Of a stretch of 64,000 nucleotides of DNA, positions 9,849 through 20,573 are shown piece after piece. The DNA comes from Thereva unica (Eukaryota > Arthropoda > Insecta > Diptera > Therevidae). Below the pieces are notes generated by a model. It was not told the DNA's origin. It was given only the letters and a program-made list of their open reading frames with translations, and searched no databases. Made by a program: the position numbers and the translations under genes. Numbering within the stretch: position 1 is the first letter of the stretch; each line of letters starts with the position of its first letter. The DNA is taken from NCBI GenBank assembly GCA_949987705.1, contig OX465281.1:237171143-237235142 (forward strand), given 5' to 3'.

Positions 9849-11585
9849 TCACGTCAGATTGAAAAGACTCCTTTTAAGGGCATCTTTACCAATACTCACG
9901 TCAAACATGTTGTTCACGTTAATGAACATGCGATTGACAGGTTCGAATCTGCCGTAATTCGTATTAGAAGAGTTGATTTGTAAGAGAGGTGGTCCTCTTA
10001 GATTGTAACGACTCACTCTAAACGATGCACGGTGATCTAGAAAACCTGAGTCAACCTTTCCATTAAGGAGCTGATGAACAAAAACAACATCGGCCACCTC
10101 ACGGCGCTTGTGTAGAGAGCTTAAGTTAAGTCACTTAAGCCGAGATTCATAAGATGGAAGAACTAATGGGTTTTCCCAAGGAAGATGATTCAGTGCGAAT
10201 CGAACGAACCTTCGTTGGACCGATTCAATAGTTCTAACATGCACAGAGTAGTGAGGAGACCAAACCTGGGACGCATATTCGAGTAATGGTCTGACAAGAG
10301 AAATATAAAGGTGTTTAGTAATCAAGGGGTTGTTAAATTCTTTGGACCACCTTTTTATAAAACCCAGGACTAAACTACCTCTAGAAGAGATATAGTTGAT
10401 GTGAGTGGAAAAATCCAGCTTACTATCAAATCTAATCCCGAGATCTTTAACAAAGTTTACACGAGGGACACCTTCATTAAGAAAGGTGTAGTTAAAAATT
10501 ATAGGATCACGTTTCCTACTAAAAGTCATGACCTCACACTTACTAATATTAAGAACCAGGTTGTTATAAGTACACCAAGAGTAAAAGGTGTCAAGATCAG
10601 CCTGCAAAAGTTTGCAATCCTCAATACTCTTAATGTGACGGTATAACTTGATGTCATCAGCGTAAATCAATATTCTACAGTGTCTTAACAAGGAAACAAT
10701 GTCATCAATTGATAAAATGAAGAGAAGAGGGCCAAGATGACTTCCTTGAGGGACACCGGATGATGCTTCAATGAGTACTGATTTGGATCCTCGAAAAAGA
10801 ACTTGGTAGGTCCGGTCAGCTAAGTAAGACTGGAACCACACCAGAAGTGCTTGCGGAAAGCCAAGCCTTCTTAATTTGAGAATTATAATAGAATGGGAGA
10901 GCTTGTCAAATGCCTTGCTAAAATCAGTGTAAACGCAATCAGTTTGACAACCAGAAACGAAGCCCTCGACAGCATGAGAAGTGAACTCAAGAAGATTGGT
11001 GGTAGTGGAACGACCTGCAAGAAAACCATGTTGATTCGTTGAGACAAGCCTCTTGCAGATCGGAGCGATCGCAGAATAGATAATTGATTCGAAAAGCTTC
11101 GGTATAACAGACAACTTCGCAATTGGTCTATAATTCGATATTTCGTTTTTGCTACCACTTTTGTGAATAGGAATTATAAACGAATTCTTCCAAAGCGTAG
11201 GGAAGCACCCTTTATCCAGGGATTTCTGAAACAGGGTTTTCAGTGGAGACTGGAGAACCTCCGCACAGGACTTCAGGACAGCAGGTGGAATACCGTCAGG
11301 GCCCGAAGTGAAGTCGAAAGGGAGTTCATCAATATGTTTCACGATATCAGCAAGGGTAATTGAGAGAGGTAAAAAATGAGGCTCTCGGTTAGGGGTAATG
11401 TGACGAAAATTATTGTCATTAGGCTGAAAGTCAGAAGGTAAAAAAGATTGATGAAAGAATGATGCAAACATGTTGCAAATCGCAAGTGACTCAGAACTAT
11501 TCCAGAACGCTTCCCGTTCTGATTTCATTTTCTGTCGAACTTCTTTGTTCAATCGTCGGTATAGCTCAAAGTCGAAGTATTTCAT
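9849..11585 (-). pseudogene. Jockey/CR1-like LINE reverse transcriptase with one internal stop (unit 2)
   Basis: Second copy of 5194-6930 with the same 484-residue block, the same YADD motif and the same in-frame stop (10131-10133). Confidence 0.85.
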
Positions 11586-11594
11586 TCGTTTCCG

Positions 11595-11749
11595 CTAATC
11601 GACGAGGTCCAGTCAGCTGTCCAAGATCCACGGCTGCGTTCGTTTACGACTAGGTGGACACAACTCCATTGCACCCCACAGTAAACTCCGACAATTGCCT
11701 CTAAATCTATATCGCCCGGTATTACGAACGCCGCGAATTCGTTCGATAA
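11595..11749 (-). pseudogene. RTE-like linker segment 1 (unit 2)
   Basis: Second copy of 6940-7094. Confidence 0.5.
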
Positions 11750-12713
11750 CACCGTACTACAAATCGTGACTTGAAAAAAATCCATTCTTCGTCGTTTGCA
11801 TTTTTTTCAGCTCCGATTTTTTCTGATTCTAATGGTTTTTTTCTTTTTTTCGTACCACGCTCAGGTTTTTTGTTATTAACAAAAAATGTTTTTGAATTTT
11901 ATTTGATATAATCGAATATTTATTTTTATGAATATTTCTAAAAATTTACGCTGAATGCGAATATGCAAACGATTTTTTTTTTAAACATTAGAAGTTGAAA
12001 ATACTATTTTTCAGAAAAATTAGAAAATTTACACAAATATTATTTATTTACTATTTTCAACTTACAAATAAGTTACAGAGTTACATAAAACTTGCACAAA
12101 ACCACCAGTCTACTTAGTTTTGACGACAAAATGTCAATTTCCTGGTTTTCTTTGCGAAATCATCTTCCGGATTTTCTCGACAAACCGACCAACAGTAGTT
12201 TCCTAACATATGGCGCACATCTTTACTCGCATATCTAGCCTCAAACGGTTTCAAATCCTGATGATAACGCTCCCCCATTTCATATCTTCCAATGTTAATT
12301 TTGATATTATTGTTTTTACGTTTGTTTGTAATGAGAAGAGTACACACAAAACAATATTTATTTCGATTGGGGCACTCCATGATGGGAGCGACGTTGACAC
12401 GTCGAGAACTGACACGAAAATGCCGAATGCCAAATGCCAATACATGCATACATTTTTCTGAAAAATAGTATTTTCAACTTCTAATGTTTAAAAAAAAATT
12501 TCGTTTGCATATTCGCATTCAGCGTAAATTTTTAGAAATATTCATAAAAATAAATATTCGATTATATCAAATAAAATTCAAAAACATTTTTTGTTAATAA
12601 CAAAAAACCTGAGCGTGGTACGAAAAAAAGAAAAAAACCATTAGAATCAGACAAAATCGGAGCTGAAAAAAATTCAAACGACGAAGAATGGATTTTTTCA
12701 CTGTAGTACGGTG
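11750..12713. mobile_element. Long-inverted-repeat (foldback) element (unit 2)
   Basis: Second copy of 7095-8058, with the same arms and centre. Confidence 0.8.
12114..12449 (-). CDS. Unidentified coding fragment inside the foldback element (unit 2)
   Basis: Second copy of 7459-7794 with an identical translation (GERYHQD...NYCWSV). Function unknown. Confidence 0.4.
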   Translation of the reverse strand: MHVLAFGIRHFRVSSRRVNVAPIMECPNRNKYCFVCTLLITNKRKNNNIKINIGRYEMGERYHQDLKPFEARYASKDVRHMLGNYCWSVCRENPEDDFAKKTRKLTFCRQN

Positions 12714-13538
12714 AATGCTATTTGAAACTCTCGACCGTAAGCACGTCCAATTCTACATGACTAGTGGTGGCTCCGTTTTCTTCGCTCTTTGTAATTGTGC
12801 CTGTAATTTCGCTCGAACAAGATAATGGTACGATGCGCAATCGCACGTACGTCTTTGAGCGTCGATCGGAATCTTGCGTAGGTAGATCAAAACGTAGTCT
12901 AACATCGCCGAGTCGTTGCCGGATGGATTTCGTCAGGTGAGTTGGTGTTTGAGTAGATGGCGGAAAATGCTGTTGCCAACGATCAAGTTGTTTGAAGCTG
13001 CGAGTGAAAACAGGCGTAAGCCGTTGTCGTTAATTACTCCGTGTCCGAATTGCCCATCTTTCCTTCCCAGCCTGTTCGTTCTGCACCTGAATGTGTATTG
13101 AAGTCCCCCGCCAGTATGATAAATTCGGTTCGAATTAACGTATCTAGCGTCTGTTGGCGGTTGTAACCGCCAAACGCGAATACGATAACGCTGTTAGCAG
13201 CCCGTCGATCATCCATAAACCCAGCTGCGGCCTCTCGTCTCTCACTACCAGAATAGTAAAGCATCATCTTTTCGTGGATTGTTGGCGGGACGATCGTCAA
13301 TGTGTCGGATCCGGTAAGTCGTAGTTCCGATAGCGCAGCAACTGATATTTTGCATTTCAATAAATCCATTGCTATGATTTCGGTCAGATTTGACCGACGT
13401 AATGTTCGTACATTCGGAAGGCCTACAGATGGCTAATCCGTCTTTTCCATGTTCCATAAGTGATAATTTAAAGCGCAGGATTCGACAACGAAAGCAACGA
13501 GTCAACTGACTTCGCGTGTCCTCGTTACGTAACGGCAC
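12714..13538 (-). pseudogene. RTE-like endonuclease domain, degraded (unit 2)
   Basis: Second copy of 8059-8883, with the same AGDFN motif and internal deletion. Confidence 0.75.
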
Positions 13539-13709
13539 AGGAAGAAACCACTTTGCAAATTAAGTGCAAACCTTCTGTTTTGGTACGATTATCTAGTGTC
13601 TTCTTTACAAAACTGATCATAGTCAGTTTCAGGCCAATGAATAAAGAAAAGTTTTACAGTAAGTGTAGATCGACAAACAATAGGCTAGTATGATAACATA
13701 AGAAAGCCC

Positions 13710-14257
13710 TAGCAAGATGCTGTTAATATAAAATATAATTTGACAGAAGCCGCAAAGTATACGCTCCATGACCCAAAATCCACTGAGGCGACTACTCACC
13801 AGCTGACTCTCAAGCTAGATGAAGCATGATAACCATACTAGAAGGATCATGTCATTTTTAACTAAGCGACATGTATCTCTACAGCTGTAGGTAGTCTGCT
13901 GAGTTTGTATAAGTGCTACAAATTTTAGGAAGTATTTGTAGACCCCAGGACTCATTTATAGAAGAATGTGGAAAAAATTTGACTCGTTAAGATTGCGAGG
14001 TCATCTGCGATGATAATAATTACTCAAATAATTGTTTGCCATACAAAGAGCTTCAAGTAATATCCTCATCAAAATCATATCAGTTAAATGCAGAATAATT
14101 GTAAATATTTAAAATACTTCTAAAAATGCAAATTTACTTAAATTATATAAATTTGGCTCACTTTGTAGTTGTGAAAATCTCAATTGAGAATCATCAATCA
14201 TTTTTATCAGTTGTTTAGAACTTTACTTACGATAAAAAAAAATCTGGATAAGTTTTC
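13710..14257. other. Upstream region of the intact defensin-like gene
   Basis: AT-rich sequence without open frames. A GATA-type TTATCA lies near 14206. Only about 14190-14350 resembles the upstream of the left copy. No site good enough to call as an NF-kB/Rel element was seen. Confidence 0.4.
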
Positions 14258-14264
14258 TATATAA
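14258..14264 (+). promoter_or_regulatory. TATA box of the intact defensin-like gene
   Basis: TATATAA lies about 87 bp before the ATG at 14351, in the same relative place as the TATAAA of the left copy. Confidence 0.5.
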
Positions 14265-14350
14265 CAAGCGCTGCAATTTTCATAATAATGCAGTCTGCTA
14301 ATACCAGTCAAAAGAGTTCTTTAATCGATCAGAACAACATTTGTTTCAAA

Positions 14351-14699
14351 ATGCATACCCTAAAAACTTTGCTTTTGTTTGCCGGATTGGCTATGACAGT
14401 TTTCGCCCTAACAGATGACGAAAAAGAAAGGAGTATTAATAGTTTTATTTTTATTTCGTACACTTTTGATTAGTCTCTATTTAATTTTAGTACCACGTTT
14501 ATTCTGTGATTCATTTGTAAAGGAGCAGTTTTGTATCTACAACTGTGTTGCGCTAGGATACACAGGCGGAAACTGTAACGCAAAGAACACATGTTCCTGT
14601 GTAGATACTGATTTTGTTCCAACAACTACATTAAGGCCACCTGAGTCCTGGATGACTACAGAATTCTATTATCCAGAAACTGTGCCTTATCAATATTAA
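14351..14699 (+). CDS. Defensin-like CS-alpha-beta antimicrobial peptide precursor (two exons)
   Basis: Exon 1 is 14351-14432, a 58-bp intron with GT and AG ends is 14433-14490, and exon 2 is 14491-14699; together they encode 96 residues. Residues 1-19 form a hydrophobic signal peptide ending TVFA. A short acidic pro-piece ends at RIPR (27-30), a furin-type R-x-x-R site. The mature part has six cysteines at 33, 42, 46, 56, 62 and 64, spaced C-x8-C-x3-C-x9-C-x5-C-x-C with a GxC before the fourth. This is the spacing known for arthropod defensins, secreted peptides that disrupt bacterial membranes. A ~32-residue Thr/Pro/Tyr-rich tail follows the last cysteine, which typical insect defensins lack. 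The start was chosen because the signal peptide aligns with the left paralogue (MH-LK-LLL-AGLAM). Two-exon structure and intron position are shared by both copies. A toxin- or attractin-like CS-alpha-beta role cannot be excluded. Confidence 0.8.
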
Positions 14700-14814
14700 T
14701 TTTTATAGTTTCAGATATTTTTTGAAAAAGGAATTATCTTTTAAGGATTTTGAACAGAATATAAAAGTTACAGCAATATTATTTCAAGCTTTTACTTGTT
14801 AAAATTTTTCATGA

Positions 14815-15875
14815 CAAACAGTACGGCTTTAGATCCAAAAGATCCTTGGCCTTGTATGTCTAAGAGCATTTTCGAGAATTCACCATGGTAGCTACCAGTC
14901 GAACCAGAAGTTAATTTACCACGTTAAAAAATTGATTACTTGCCATAAGTCACCACTCAACATGTTCTACTATTCACCGGTAAGGTAACCAGGGTCTCAC
15001 CAACAGGATAGGAAGGTAAATAATCGATGGTAGATTAACTTCTGGTTCGACTGGTAGCTACCATGGTGAATTCTCGAAAATACCCTAACAGGGCCTCTTC
15101 ACCAAATCATCCATCGTTTTGGTGAATCTTCTCTGGTTGCTCTAGATATGTCCAAAGTCTTTGGACGAGTGTGGCACCCTGCTCTGTTCTCGAAACTCCA
15201 AGATATTTGTATCCACCCAGTTCTAAGGAAATGGATTAAGAGCTTCTTTTCTGACCGTTCAATAAAGGTAGTATTAGTATTAGATGGCATCGAATCTAAT
15301 GCCACAACGTCTCGGCCGGAGTTCCTTAAGGATTCTTTCACCCGCTCCTTTCCTAATATTAATAAATGATCTAATCTCAACCCCTTCCAAACTACTGCTC
15401 AGCCTCGCTGATGACAGTACCCTGCGTTATTCTTACGCTTTCGATAATATATGACAAGCACGTGCCAGACCTTGTTTTCTCGTACATTTCATGACCAACT
15501 CTATCAACAGGGACGAACGCATTCCTGATTGGGGCCGCAATAATCGTATTAAGTTCAACCCCTCCAAAACTCATGTCTCATTGCTTATACAACCTGCACC
15601 GCCCTTCCTTCTGTTTCAGTGGACAGTGGAAATCATACAGCTGACCCTTCTCTTAACATCTTGGGTATTGCTTTTTCTGAGAACTTGGGATGGAATGATC
15701 AGATATTCCAAATTGCTAAACAAGCATCCCAATGCCTAGGATTTCTTAAGAGATGCAAATTTTTTGTCCCACTAGCAGCCGGAGCTACAATCTACAAATC
15801 CTACATTCGGCCCCAACTCGAACATAACTCATTTGTCACAATCCAAACTGCAAGGCCTCTTCGTTGGCATCAATG
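14815..15875 (+). pseudogene. LINE-A (Jockey/CR1-like) reverse transcriptase fragment
   Basis: Pieces in several frames match the longer copy at 56971-59200: YGFRSKRSLAL, then FGESSLVALDMSKVFGRVW, then VLRKWIKSFFSDRSIKVV, then PDWGRNNRIKFNPSKT, then QCLGFLKRCKFF and IYKSYIRPQLEHNS. Motif C is degraded. Several frameshifts make it non-functional. A MITE (14868-15081) is inserted near the 5' end. Confidence 0.85.
14868..15081. mobile_element. MITE inserted in LINE-A fragment
   Basis: Inverted ends of about 53 bp: attttcgagaattcaccatg near 14868 onward and its reverse complement ending at 15081. The flanking LINE reads tctaagagc on the left and cctaacaggg on the right, consistent with a degraded target duplication of about 9 bp around a CTAACAG site. 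The interior encodes nothing. Confidence 0.75.
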
Positions 15876-16140
15876 ATAAGATATTAAAATCCTTAGATGT
15901 AGCTCCACAAATATAACATTTCATATTTGTTTTAGTGTCAGTTGCCGCGTTGCACATCAAACAACAACAGTGAACATCAACAATTGTTTTTCCGAAAATG
16001 ATATGTTTGTGTAATTTGGGTAGCTTCTAATATATTTAATTTATTTTCAATATGATTTCGTCCTTTGTGATATCTGCTTATGCTAATATCATGGAGAGAA
16101 AGGCAAGGAGACTACCTTTTTTCCTGGCGACTATCTTAGA

Positions 16141-16383
16141 TGGGCCTTATCATGGTTGGCGCCTGAAGCGACAAATGGCGCGAGGACCGAAAAACTGAAT
16201 CATAATTCTCGTAAAACACTGACATTTGTCGGCAAAAACGAATTCAGGCGTATCATAATTGGCGAACTATGTACGCCTGAATTCGTTTTTTCCGACAAAT
16301 TTCAGTTTTTTTCGAGAATTATGATTCCGTTTTTCGGTCCTCGCGCCATTTGTCACCTCAAACGCCAACCATGATAAGGCCCA
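16141..16383. mobile_element. Foldback MITE, 243 bp
   Basis: Almost the whole segment is one imperfect palindrome. It opens with tgggccttatcatggttggc at 16141 and closes with the exact inverse at 16383; the arms run about 110 bp each around a short centre near 16260. No coding capacity. Confidence 0.8.
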
Positions 16384-16439
16384 TTAAGTGTGGTTACTCA
16401 GTTAATTGGATGAAGTGTGGAAATGTTGTTTGTTTGTAT

Positions 16440-16615
16440 GACAAAGAGAGACATTGAATTTGGCCGACGACGACGGTTCTCGTGCTTACCTTCAGTGTGG
16501 AATTTTTGCATAGTAAGATATGTTATCTACTTAAAAGAAATGTCTTGAAAAAGTTATGGGCGCATAAAAATATTTCGCACGGGCGCCAAAACACCCAAAG
16601 TCAGCCCTGACCAAG
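16440..16615. repeat. Dispersed repeat R1, copy 2 (inverted)
   Basis: The reverse complement matches 1761-1860: ttttggcgcc, a CG-rich bridge, tatttttatgcgccc, and the run ttactatgcaaaaatt. Confidence 0.5.
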
Positions 16616-18520
16616 ACCAAGACTAACTGTGCAAGACCAAGACTATATCAGTTGTTCTTCCATTTGCTTATCACTATTCCAGATGTTATCTAAAGATATG
16701 AAATCTCCCTCCAACTAGAGCTGCATTCTGCAAGACTTACAGTTAACTTCATCAAGAATATATGTAACTCTTTTATTTCAAAAACCACTTTGGCGTGACC
16801 ACTTTGAAGCATCGTAGGAATGTACCAGTCTTAACAGAATACGTCATATCGACTGTTCAACTTTAACTATCGCCTAGCAAGACTAACCCACTCTTTTCCA
16901 CACCATGCGGTCCTCCTTTTCATTTACACTGTGGTCTTAAAATTCGTTCATAAATAAAACAGCTCGACTGTGAAACAATCTTCTGCAGCCAATTGTTTTG
17001 CGAACTCTTACAATATCCAAGAGAGTTCTAGCATAAGGTCCATCGCCATCGGCTTCAGCATCCACTAGGCCCATAATTTTCCCTATTCTCTTCTAACCTT
17101 CATTCAAACTAAGCCTACTACTAACCTGTACCTGTACTACCTACTATACAGGTAGGTAATATCTACTACCTGGTACTCGGAACGACCTAGTACTTCTAGA
17201 TGATATATGTATTTGCCTGGTTGTCCATATTGTCATTAGTGTTCGTATACAAAACATGTTTATGTATGAAATAAAATTGAAAGATAATCTAAAACAAATC
17301 AGAATACAAAGCACTTGTTTCCGTATGATTGTTTACCTATTTCCAAGTAGAACGAAAATGAATTCCATGATCAAGCCTCTGTTGTAAGTGAACCTTTTCC
17401 TAATTTTATATGTAAAAGCTGACGATTCCCATCTCCTGTGAATGAATGCAGCAAGAAATAAATAAAACATTGAGATCCTTCCGGTAGCATCCCTATGAAT
17501 ATTTTATGATGGCTAAGTTACATCATTGCAGGAAAGGTTAGAAGATTCCCAATCCATCCCATCCGACTACGTCAATGGAATATCGTAATCTTGGCAAAGA
17601 ATTCCCTAATCCGAAAGTTACTGTCTCATTCCCGAAAGCTCTCTAGATAAAATAATATGCTCTAAAGAAAAGGCCGATGATAAAAGTGACATATTCCACC
17701 CCCGCGCCCCTTTCCTAAAAACTCATAAGACAACAAAAAAAAATAACGCCAGACACAGGAGGGATGCCTTGTGTCTTATCGCCACCGCAAATGCCGGCAG
17801 GTGTGCTGTTCTATTTTTACAGTGCGCGGCACTTTAATTAACCGATAAATAGCGTGAAAGAAAGAAGAAAAAGAAGCATTTTTGGCAAGACTCTTTTCCT
17901 CGTTCGAGAAGAGCTTTTTCACAATTGTGTCACAAATTTTGCACGATTATTTCTGAAAAAGCTAGCGGATAACGGCAGCTCTGAGCACCTTGATTTCAGG
18001 TAATGAGCTCTGAAGACTTGAAAAGCGGTAAATATGACGCGCTTTTTCTGTGACACCCCGTTTCACACAGAGTGAAAGTTCGGGCAATCATGCGCAGGAT
18101 ATATTGATTAAAACTTTTTCACATCGTGGGCAAAATGTATCGAAAGCGTCATAATGATGATAACAAGCTGTTATCAGAATCAATGACGACATCGAAGCTT
18201 TTTATTACGTCATTGCGATTGTGGGCGGTTTTGTTTTTCATTATGAAATCATTCTAAAGCTTTCCATGATTTTGCCATCGGTCTTCCTGTCCGTTTTCAT
18301 TCGTCATTATGTCCACTTTTTTGCAACATGGAGCATTTTTTTGTGGGCGTTTGGTAACCTTTTGTATCAGAGACAGAAAATTCCTACCACAGAATTTTTT
18401 GCTGGTGAATGAGAATTCCTTTAGATTTCTACAAGTCACGGGCTGGTGAAAGAGATTTACTTTTTTGCATGTTTAATAAGCTTTTATTTCAAATCATACT
18501 GCTGGGTTTGCTGTCATATA
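16616..18520. other. Long spacer with no recognised feature
   Basis: AT-rich sequence with only short chance frames, no inverted-end pairs noticed and no similarity to protein families I know. Confidence 0.4.
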
Positions 18521-18556
18521 ATGATAGATATAGACAGATCATAGATAGATAGAGAG
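18521..18556. repeat. Short GATA-type microsatellite
   Basis: atgatagata, tagacagatc, atagatagat, agagag in succession, just upstream of tRNA-Cys. Confidence 0.5.
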
Positions 18557-18625
18557 CATAGATTCTATTCTCTAAAACTTCAAGGAAAATGTAGAAATGT
18601 TTAGTTTGTCACGGAATCCTCAACT

Positions 18626-18697
18626 GGGGATATAGCTCAGTGGTAGAGCATTCGACTGCAGATCGAGAGGTCCCCGGTTCAAACCCGGGTGTCCCCT
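18626..18697 (+). tRNA. tRNA-Cys (GCA)
   Basis: A 72-nt gene with a full cloverleaf. The acceptor stem GGGGATA pairs with TGTCCCC, the D-arm is GCTC/GAGC, the anticodon arm TTCGA/TCGAG encloses CTGCAGA with anticodon GCA, and the T-arm CCCGG/CCGGG encloses TTCAAAC. Internal A box and B box (GGTTCAAAC) are intact, there is no intron, and CCA is not encoded. It reads cysteine codons UGC and, by wobble, UGU. A T-run terminator follows. All stems pair (one G-T in the acceptor and one in the anticodon stem), so it is probably functional and not SINE-derived. Confidence 0.97.
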
Positions 18698-18707
18698 AGA
18701 CAATATG

Positions 18708-18716
18708 TTTTTTTTT
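18708..18716 (+). terminator. RNA polymerase III terminator
   Basis: A run of nine T starts 11 nt after the tRNA-Cys end, as expected for pol III termination. Confidence 0.8.
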
Positions 18717-19261
18717 CAGTGCTGCTTTTTTTTTATTTTTTCATAAAATAAAATAATTTATTATTTTATTAAAATTTACTTTTTTAAAAGAGAAAGCGAA
18801 TTTTATACGGAAATAATGCTAGAGAAATATAACAATATGCACCATTTGCAGGACCTTATTAGAAAGCTATTTATTAAAGGATTGTGATGAACAGTGCCGG
18901 CGGATCGTGTTGGGCCCGGGTGGGCAGTCTGAAAAACACGCCCCCGCGTTCAAAACTGATATTTGGTTACAACCTTTCCTAAATGAGAAAAAAAGGAAGG
19001 CCACTTCATTGTGAATTGGAAGATGGGCCGAGGGTGTACAGAAGAACATTGTGTTGTCCTAGGACCTCTCCAGGGGATCATAATGTGCTAAACCTCGACG
19101 AGATCAAGTTATGCTCGAATAAAACTATTTCAGGTATTAAAGTGTGGCCTGAAAGCGCTGGTCTGCAGTTTGCTGAGCACAAAGCGGTAACTGCGCTGAT
19201 CATCGGTATTTGAAACTATGGTGAAAGCGGCAATGACGAATAGTTGGAAGTAGACCTAATT
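18717..19261. other. Spacer with no recognised gene
   Basis: A GC-rich patch near 18893 (cagtgccggcggatcg) resembles a hAT-type end, but no partner end was found. Nothing else is visible. Confidence 0.3.
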
Positions 19262-19410
19262 TTGCCCTTTTTTATGTGGTAAAGTCAAGCTTAGGAATCA
19301 CCCTTTGTACTACTAGTCAGTCAAGTCGTTGAAGTCATTGTCAGTGTCTAGTAGTAAGCTTTATTTGAAGGATACAGGAGAAAGGATAGATTAGGGGTCT
19401 GGAGGGTGCC
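19262..19410 (-). repeat. LINE-A 3' end fragment
   Basis: The segment matches the 3' end of the LINE-A copy at 57000-57130 in the same orientation: shared caccctttgtactactagtc, tagtagtaagctt and aggggtctggagggtgc. No RT sequence remains. Confidence 0.75.
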
Positions 19411-19523
19411 TTGCGTGCGTTCTGACTACATATACGTCAGTTTGCATTGGAATGTACACGCTTCTATTATATCAATTACTGCACGCGCCAATTTTCGCAT
19501 GTATCTGTCGTCAGTTTAAGCGT

Positions 19524-20125
19524 CCTTCACGCGTGCTGCGCATAATGGACAATATTTAACGTGGTGAAGTGCGTGATAGCGAGAATTATACCCATACAGA
19601 TACTGGCAAGAGAAGGCATGCGTCTCTATGATCTACAATATGTTATAGGAGAGATTAAGTAACGGCGGCAGATGTCGCCCTGCGAGTCTGTAACGTAATT
19701 GCAAGGCAAATGAGACAAATCTGTTAAGAGTCGGTGGGCCCTCAGACTTATCCCAAACGTAGATAGATGGGTTACGAGGGAGTGTGGGGAAGTGAGTTAA
19801 GTTGAATTTACATAATGCCACTATGTTTTCTGTCGCCCGCTCTTTTTCAAGATTTGAACCAATCAAAAACAATTTGATGTCGCAGAAACTCTTTCTGATT
19901 GATTGAAATTTAAAAAAAAACGGTGCAACAGAAAAATGCCGGATATGTATATTCACCATTACGACCTCACGCAGTTCTTGAGTGGAAATTAAGGATAAAG
20001 AAAATACCTCCATCGTTTCGAGAACGAGGGGGTCAAATGGTAGCAACGGCCTCAGGGACCTTTGATGGTGCGGTACATCAACGAGATAAATCTTGGGTAA
20101 CGCCACCTTCACGCGTGCTGCGCAT
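19524..20125. repeat. 562-bp segment between perfect 20-bp direct repeats
   Basis: ccttcacgcgtgctgcgcat occurs at 19524-19543 and again at 20106-20125. Such a pair is what a long target-site duplication around an inserted segment (19544-20105) looks like. The inside has no poly-A or inverted ends. It overlaps a 159-codon minus-strand frame (19633-20112) that I do not recognise. Confidence 0.5.
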
Positions 20126-20436
20126 CTAAGGTCTACACGATCTAAGATTTTCCGATATGCTACCGAATCCTACCTCAACCTCCACGAAGATGAAGATTTT
20201 ACATCGGGTGTCCTCTGGATGCTCTTTTCTATACAAGCGTAACAGATCTAGAAGGGTGAAAGGCGAGTGGTTTGCGCGTATAGTTCTCGAAATATAAGCC
20301 AGAAACTGCAAAAAGTGGGAAAATATTGAGGTTTTTTGCGTTATTGGAAGTGAAGAAGACGCAATTATGCTTCGGAAAAACCACCATTTGGCTGGACTAT
20401 ATCTCGTAAAAACATGTTCTGATAAAAGTTTCCACG
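20126..20436. other. Spacer with no recognised feature
   Basis: Only short frames and no repeats matched elsewhere in the window. Confidence 0.35.
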
Positions 20437-20573
20437 GATACTAGAGTGAAACACGGATATCAGAGTGACCCCGGCTAACACGGTTAAACGAGAAAAATAT
20501 CAATTATATAATTTTTGCCAGTTAATAGAGGTCCCGATTAAACGAGGTAAGGATAATCGAGGTTCAACTGTAT
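20437..20573. mobile_element. pogo/Tigger-like terminal remnant
   Basis: The right part, ggataatcgaggttcaactg, is the inverse of CAGTTGAACCTCGATTATCC, the style of terminal repeat known in pogo/Tigger elements. Internal phrases (cggttaaacgag, attaaacgaggtaa) repeat the same theme. No transposase remains. Confidence 0.6.

Larger units (their letters stand above)
9052..13706. repeat. Tandem duplication, unit 2 (4,655 bp)
   Basis: Second copy of 4397-9051 at +4655 in the same orientation. It ends in ...gaaag just before CCC at 13707-13709, after which the sequence (tagcaagatg) is unrelated to unit 1. No difference from unit 1 was seen in any stretch compared. Confidence 0.9.

Noticed and set aside
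14100..14257. NF-kB/Rel sites upstream of the defensin-like gene
   Set aside because: The best candidate (gaaaatctc) lacks the GGG core and is not conserved upstream of the left copy.
19633..20112. 159-codon minus-strand frame as a gene
   Set aside because: No recognisable domain; it crosses one of the 20-bp direct repeats and has no promoter or splice context.
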